Positions 1 through 64,000 of a DNA stretch of 64,000 nucleotides are shown here, piece after piece. A program made the position numbers and the translations under genes. The stretch lies in contig NC_092181.1 in assembly GCF_043641665.1 (NCBI RefSeq), positions 19,009,463 through 19,073,462 of the forward strand, given 5' to 3'. This stretch comes from Enoplosus armatus (lineage: Eukaryota > Chordata > Actinopteri > Centrarchiformes > Enoplosidae). Below the pieces are notes generated by a model. That model searched no databases. It was given only the letters and a program-made list of their open reading frames with translations, and was not told the origin of the DNA. Every line of letters starts with the position of its first letter. Position 1 is the stretch's first letter.

Positions 1-2921
1 TCACTAGATATGGTTTTTAAGTGTTAAGTTCAAGTGTCCCGCCACGATTACATCACTTTGGGGTAAAAGTATCCAAGGTGAATACTATTTGACATTTGTC
101 TCTAATTGCTGCACGCACTGTTGTTTTTACATATTTAAGCTTTTCTTGAGCCGGATGAAGCAACGAGTGAAATACGTTTATTGGTGTAAAAAGAAAAAAG
201 AGTCGTTTCTGTTTCAGCTCCACTAATTGAAACTCAAAAGGCATGAACTCATGATTATAGTTTTAAGGTACATGACTGCAAGTTGACAGTTAAAATTGAA
301 AAGCATAAATATTTCCAGGGAGTTAGTTGTTATTTAAAGATTAGATGATTTTACTAAATTGCATAAAGCCTATTGTAATTGTTTGGTTGTCACTACCGTT
401 TAGCTGCAAAAGTCTGTAAATGACCTGACCCCACTTTATTGAAGGCTCAGCAAAGACAGTAAACAGTTTGTAACACATATCTGCTTCCTTGACAGTACAT
501 TTGAATACAATGAATACAAACACATAGTCCACAAATTTCTCATGAGCAGATTTGAGAACCTTTCATCTTCACTTTGTGAGTCAATTGATTGAGGGAGGTT
601 GTCCTTGCATACTCACCACCAGGTGGTGCCTAATAACATGAGTGAACTTAACCCAGCATTTCTCACTTTGCATATCCACAGTACCTTGCTGTACAGGTAG
701 GTAGACAGCTGGGTTCAGCAGATGATGTGTTACATTTGAGTTTTTATTAGACTATAGATACCACCTAACACATGGGGCAGGAACATTTGTTGTTGTGCTG
801 TTTGGCCACATGTGTGCCTGTTACTTTTTTTCCCCTGTGTATAAAGTTTAGTTTGACTATTGAAGTTAACTTTTTAGAGTTTACTCAGAAAAAGTTTGAC
901 CTTTATTCCATAACTTGTAGGAGGCACAAGGCATCCTTACAAACTTGTATAGGGCTGCAAATGTATGCACCTATGTGATTCAATGAACAAAAAACTAACT
1001 CATGTTATACTAAGTATGAATAATTGACAACTAAAATTCTCTAGACTCTAATAAAAACTCCACCTATAAAAGTGACACATATTTTGAGGCCTCAGTCCAT
1101 TTTTTACTTTTAAAAATGTACATTTATGAAACAATTTGGTGGAAACAATTTGTAATTGATTTGTATGATTTTCTTTCTTGCTCACCAAACAACCCCAAAA
1201 AAAGCACAACTGCTGAAAATGTTCATGTTGCAAGTTGTATTTCTCTCTGAATTTTGCTGAAAATATTGACAGAACCTAGAATACTCCCCATAACGTTACA
1301 TTTTTATAACAGTGCTATTTCTTAATGGCACTGATTAGGCCTTTGTCCTACAAACATTTTAACAAGCAAATAAGAGCACCCTTAGATTACAACAACCATG
1401 TTTTAATGCACTACTTTATAGTACCACTAGTTTCCCAGTGATACTTTGTTCACTTCAGACTGAGTCCCCACTGTCCTACTACATTGAACTGACATGGAGG
1501 CCATCCTTGGTGGTCTTGTCTAGAGTAGAACATCACCGATTCTGTCTATCTAATAGGGACCTTTAGTTGTGCAGTGTACCATTTTAATAGTGGCATTTGA
1601 ATACCATTGATGTCTTAAGTCTCTGACAAGATGTACTTCAGGACAGCCATTAACTACAAAGAGTCTCATCTGTCGGCCAGCAAATGTTCCTACTAGACCA
1701 TGCTAATTTTATTAATATCTGGCTGAATTCCAGTGGCTTTCTGTGGTATGTTTAGCCAATGGTGTTTCAGTGTCTAGATTCAAAATTAATAATTCAACGA
1801 TCATCAAACACCCACTCAATGCATCTTTAAGTACACATACGGCAGAGCAGAGCTCTTGATGAGGGTCCTGACTGAACACTTGTCGGCAGAACGGCTAATG
1901 CCAGCCAAAGGCCAGGCAGAGGGAGACCACCTATTTCAAGTCAACCATGCTGCTTAATTTTATAGTTGCATTGCAGGGCTGATTTGGTGAGATCTCTATC
2001 CTCCTTCACCCTGCTCCCACTCTGTATACACACACACATACACACTTACACACAGATGCATACAGAGACAGAGATCTACAGTTCCTCCACTTTATATGTT
2101 CAGCTCATGGTCTTATCAAGGTCTGCTTCTGCCATTTTAGTAAATAATTGATTAGACACTTTCGAAAAGGGGGTTAAAATTCATGTACTAATTGGAGACC
2201 AGTAGATTCCAGTGGGAGGGATGACTTTTATCTTATGATGATGTGAACATAATTTATCAGATAATTTTATATTAAGTCGATTTGGTATAATTCTGTCTTT
2301 TAATGTCAGAAAATGTAGTTTTTAGATGTCCCTCATTAAATGTAATGTAGCTTTAAAATGTTTGAAAAATCAGCGAGACAATTTGAATTGGAAATGTGTC
2401 AGGGGCTGGCTGGGTTTTTCTACTTGAAGATGACTCTCTCTGTCATCAGTTTTGAGTTTCTTTGGGCCTAGTTACTTTGGAGCTGTGGTGGAAAACATAT
2501 CCAGAGCGCAATTGATTAATAAAGAAAATGCAAGCTCGACTGCTGTGTTTTGATTTGGATCTCAGCTCTCCCCAGTCATAAATAGTGCATAATGACAAGT
2601 GTCAATGCTTGCTCCCCTTGAGTCGAAGGTCACATCTCAGCGATGAGGATTCCTGTTAAGAGAGGCTCATGATTAGAGAGGGCAGGCCAGATCAAAAACT
2701 ATTTTGTACAAGATATTTAAATTATTGATTGACTACCCCTTCTGTCGTATGCTAATGTCATTGAGCATCCTATTTAATTTTTTGTTTTTCAGTGAGAAAA
2801 GCTGAGATGTGCTGTGACTTTCCTTGTTCACCTCACTGCATTCGGAGACACATTTATCAAAAGCTATTTATCTCAATTAGGAATAACAGCTGTTGACTCG
2901 CTGAATCTTTTATTTTCACAG
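1..2921. other. Upstream intron of cntln (partial)
   Basis: No coding exon is supported here. The sequence is AT-rich, with a short CA-rich patch near 2030-2060. The last part (about 2560-2700) is less repetitive and includes several TAAT-type motifs. The acceptor at the end reads tattttcacag. Open frames of 60-70 codons here have no splice-site or homology support. Confidence 0.8.
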
Positions 2922-60436
<57,515 letters not shown>

Positions 60437-60739
60437 GTACTGTACTAAAGGGTAAAGGGATCAAATACCATGAGTCCAGAATTTGTCTAGTCAAATCATC
60501 AACCTTGTCTTAAACCAGTATGGTGTAGTGTGCCTGCAAGTTCTTGACCTATGATTTATAATGATATTTTGTAGGTGTCCCACCTGAAAGATAAGGTGTG
60601 AGGGTCTGGTGCATTGTTAATTGAACAAAAGTTGAAGGCTTATGCATTCTGACCCCATAAATGAAAGCTGGCTCATTGGACACACATGCCAACTAGATAA
60701 TGGAAATACTCAAAAGCCCCAAGTGGAGTGCCAATATCT

Positions 60740-62618
60740 TGTAATATTCCCCAGAAAATAAGGAGGTTGCCTATATGTCAGTGTGTCATGGAGAGAACAT
60801 TCTCCAACTTCTTGGAGTCTCTGGTTGATGACCTGATGGACTTCTAACTTGACACTAGCTTGTCATAGAAACATGGATTGGGAGGAATACCCTGTCTTAA
60901 GTAAACCTGGGTGGTATTTTTTTGTTGGGCTTTTGTCTAGTTCATAATGAACACCATGTTGGAGCCTAAGATAAAATGAGTGCATACGTGTACCAGAACA
61001 CAATAGGCCAAAGACTGATGAACAACTGAACATCTCAGATCTGCAGCTGTATGTCATGGACGTTCAGGTGAAAAGCGAAGCAGAGCTGTCAACTGATCAT
61101 CACCTGGTGGTTAGTTGGGACAGTCGAGGAAGCTGCTGGACAGACCTGGGAAACAAACAGGCCTATTCCAATCACAGATCTGAAGAAAATACATTTTGCA
61201 TCCTGGTTGAGTATGGGGACTTGTGTTCAAAGCCTGAATTGTGAAGACGGACGGTCCACATTGTGGCCAGAAGATCATCTGTGCCTGTCAAGAACTCATT
61301 GATAGCAGATATATATCAAGAGGCCAGAGGGATTGCAGCATCTGTGGATGTGGACGCAAAAACCTGCGTGTGGGAGGATCTGGAAGATGCAATGGAGAAG
61401 ACTTTCAAATGGCCTCAGAGAGGTTCTGGCAAACTATCAAACATAAGAAGGGGAGGCAGGGCTTTGCCTTGGCTGTTCTTTTTAGCAGAGGTCACTGAGG
61501 TAGTCAGAAAGATCTGCATTGGCATGTTGCCATGATGAAAGTTCTGAATAGTGTTGGGCCATCTCTGTTGACATGTCTCTTCAATGTTACATGGAAGTCG
61601 GTAGCAATCCAACCCACATGTATTTTATACTCTTATCACCATGTCCCCTAGGATGTCTTCAGGAATTTGGGGTGAGTGCAGTAACCTTATAACAGCAGTG
61701 ACAGCTAAGTATGTATTCCAAGGAGAAGAGAGTGTCCAGTTTAATGACTTCAGGATTGCATCACTGCTTTGTACAGACAGTGTAGTTCTGTTGGCTTCAA
61801 TAGACAGTGAGCTTCAGTACAGTTTGCAGGCATGTGTACAATGATTAGGATGAGAGTCAGCAACTATATTTCTTAGGTAATGATTCAGTGGATTACTCCC
61901 TGACACCTGGGAGTGAGTTGCTACCCCTAGTGAAGAAGTTCAAGTAGCCCAGAGTGTTGTTCATAAATATAAGTAAATTGATTGATTTACAGTTTGCCTT
62001 TCATTCCCCCATGCAAGGCACTAGCCTAACCATCAGGAGCAATCAGGGTTCAGCATGTTATTTAAGGAGGCTTCAACATCGAATCAAACCTCCAACCCTA
62101 CAATTCATGGACAGTCCGCTCTACCTCCTGAGCTGAAGCCATCCAAGATGGAGAGTGAAATCAAGTGTATTGGTGGGGTGTCGCCAATGATGCAAGCGTT
62201 GTGCCAGACTGTTGTGGTGTAGAGGGAACTTAACCTCAAGGCAAAGCTTTCAATTTACCCGTCAATCGACATTTCAGCCCCATGAGGTCTAGGTAGTGAT
62301 CAAAAGAATAACAGCTGCTCGTTTGATTACCAGTGGGATATCTAGAATGGTTCCATTCCTCCTTCGCATTGAAAGGAACCAGTTGAGATGGTTGAGGCAG
62401 CTGATCAGGTTGTCAGCTTGATGCCTCCCTGTGGGCGTATTCTGGGAATGTCCAACTGGGAGGAAACCCAGAACACAGTGGAGGGATAACACATCCCACC
62501 TGGCCTGTGCAAGCCTCAGGATCCTCCAGGAGCGGCTTGGGGGAAGGACATCAGCACTACCTTGCTTAGTCTGCCTCCACCACAACCAGGTCCCCCATAA
62601 GTGTCAGAAGATGGATGG
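60740..62618 (+). mobile_element. Decayed APE-type non-LTR retrotransposon (LINE, RTE/Rex3-like?)
   Basis: Frame-broken plus-strand fragments follow a common fish LINE in order. The endonuclease domain includes LYVMDVQVKSEAELSTDHHL then VVSW at 61045-61120. Next come CVWEDLEDAMEKTF and AEVTEVVRK (61360-61510), a reverse-transcriptase palm fragment GEESVQFNDFRIASLL followed by CTDSVVLLAS (61728-61800), and the C-terminal KMESEIKCIGG...ALCQTVVV (62145-62220). The 3' end is near a short gatgga repeat (62610-62618). The palm motif reads CTDS instead of the catalytic F/YADD, and much of the palm is deleted, so it is dead. Clade assignment is tentative. Confidence 0.85.
61975..62140 (-). mobile_element. 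tRNA-derived SINE inserted in the LINE
   Basis: On the minus strand it begins ggcttcagctcaggaggtag (A-box region at 62118-62133) and has ggtttgattc (B-box-like, 62081-62090), then gctgaaccctgattgctcct. This is the layout of perciform tRNA-derived SINEs (an AFC-like type as I recall). It interrupts the LINE between sequence matching ...KFKYLGVLF and KMESEI, so it inserted after the LINE. The A-box is well kept; the tail is diverged. The low-coordinate boundary is approximate. Confidence 0.8.
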
Positions 62619-63414
62619 AATTGTAACGACGTGTGTATGTGCCATTATGCATTTGCACTTTCTTCCAATGTATAGGCTGCCACTGTGAGAATACTGTGTG
62701 CCCAACGGGAATGGGCACTATTGTCTTTGTTTAGGCCTAATCCATCACCTTGAGGAGTGTTTGTGTGTGTATCTGGCAGAGACTGATAAAGACTGTCCAT
62801 CAACTCTGTTCAGCTGACACCTGTCTATCAAAAGGAGGAAAGGGCTTGGCAGAGAAAGATAGTGATGGCAGTGGATTTGCACACACACATAAATCAAGTT
62901 GCAGATTATGGACACTGTTTAGTGGAAATTTTCCTTTGCTTTTGTCCTCATAAGCCAGAAATACTGGCTCATCCTGGTATGGCTCACTTACATCTGAGGA
63001 GAATTGGAGGTGGATTTTATCTTCCACTTCTTTTTCCAACCTCTGATTTCTTTCACACAACTAAACCTTCCGCCTTCCTTTTTTCACACATACGCATTTA
63101 TGTACTAAAGAAAACACGCATGCATGTACACATACAATCTACATGTAACCTCAAAATAGAAGCTCCATTACATGTGAAAGCACACGTTCATAGTCATGCA
63201 TAGAAATACAGTTCACGCTCGTATAACTCCTCTCCTCCATTCCCATAACCCTAGGCTGGTGGGGCCATTGTGTTGTTGTTGAGGATTCACATCATTGTTT
63301 GTCTCCCCCTGGCTCCTGTGATTCCCTATAAGAACACCAAGCCCTTTGATTGGACTGCCTGACGTCCGGAGGAGATTTACTCTTGTCATGTATTGATCAG
63401 GACCGGAGGGCTGC

Positions 63415-63418
<4 letters not shown>

Positions 63419-63470
<52 letters not shown>
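63419..63470. repeat. (GT)26 microsatellite
   Basis: 52 nt GT run, the first of two arrays 64 bp apart. Confidence 0.97.
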
Positions 63471-63475
<5 letters not shown>

Positions 63476-63532
63476 GATGTGTCTGTGTGTGTCTTTATGA
63501 GCTTGTTTTTTTGTTCTTTGTGCCTGTATATG

Positions 63533-63533
<1 letters not shown>

Positions 63534-63582
<49 letters not shown>
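63534..63582. repeat. (GT)24 microsatellite
   Basis: 49 nt GT run. With the preceding array and intervening GT-rich text it forms one compound block. Confidence 0.97.
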
Positions 63583-63584
<2 letters not shown>

Positions 63585-64000
63585 TTGTGTGTGGAGATTT
63601 TTCTTTATTGTGTGCCAGCAAACCCTTTTGGCCCCTGCACACGCCCCAGGCTGTAAGCACTGCTGTTGAACTGCTAAACAGTGGCCCTGCATGTAGTGAC
63701 TACTCCACAACACACATAGACACACACACACACACACTGAGGGTAGTTCGCTTGTAAAAAATATTTTGGCTTGTCATCCCTGCTGAAAAGTACAAGCTTG
63801 TGCAATTTGGGTATCATTTCTTGAAATTGCTATCGGACTTGGGTATGAATCACCCCACAACAATGATGTAACAACATATTTACCTGTGATTATCTTACAG
63901 TATATACTTTTCTTATACCCGCTCTGTGAAAGGTGCTTACATAATTAAACATGTTCGGGTTTAATTATGTTCGTAGGGTATATGAACAACGGTAAACAGT

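Larger units (their letters stand above)
60437..64000. other. cntln intron (partial), LINE- and microsatellite-containing
   Basis: It holds a decayed LINE (about 60740-62618) split by a SINE (61975-62140), and two GT arrays (63419-63470 and 63534-63582). No further cntln exon was recognised before the window ends. Confidence 0.75.

Noticed and set aside
61056..61844. Plus-strand frames with endonuclease/reverse-transcriptase similarity as a host gene
   Set aside because: They are broken pieces of one LINE with frameshifts, deletion and a lost catalytic motif.

Overview
This is a stretch of vertebrate nuclear DNA, most likely from a teleost fish and probably a percomorph. The supporting evidence is long AT-rich introns, very abundant (GT)n/(CA)n microsatellites, and decayed fish-type transposons: a Tc1/mariner transposase, an APE-type LINE, a tRNA-derived SINE and small inverted-repeat elements. 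There is no sign of bacterial or viral gene organisation. Most of the longer open frames are microsatellite translations or intronic noise. One gene accounts for all convincing coding sequence. Twenty-two plus-strand exons between 2922 and 60436 join with compatible splice phases into 3,426 nt (1,142 codons) without a stop. The translation follows the vertebrate centlein protein (CNTLN) in order from near its N-terminus almost to its C-terminus. The first coding exon(s), the promoter, the last exons and the 3' UTR lie outside the window. Centlein is a long coiled-coil centrosomal and microtubule-associated protein. In mammals it links C-Nap1 (CEP250) and CEP68 at the proximal ends of centrioles and helps keep centrosomes together. 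Layout: 1-2921 is an upstream intron. 2922-13033 holds seven exons of the N-terminal coiled coil. 13034-26427 is two large introns flanking one poorly conserved serine-rich exon (20449-20586). 26428-33098 has three exons including the RSRSLSP motif and the conserved SDAVWNELAY block. 33099-40713 is a 7.6-kb intron with a Tc1 remnant. 40714-45303 has three exons ending in a 530-nt exon. 48257-50770 has three exons of a hydrophilic linker passing back into coiled coil. 54592-60436 has five exons of the C-terminal coiled coil. 60437-64000 is an intron carrying a LINE interrupted by a SINE. I found no undescribed multi-gene system. The observations most worth checking are a 52-nt (GT)n tract that directly forms a splice acceptor next to a TATTG hairpin (exon at 12033), a well-preserved inverted-repeat element with a TAA duplication (21864-22301), a SINE inserted within a LINE (61975-62140), a CRE plus CCAAT cluster deep in an intron (31258-31370), and lineage-variable protein segments (a Gln-rich coil, a basic cluster and an unalignable exon).
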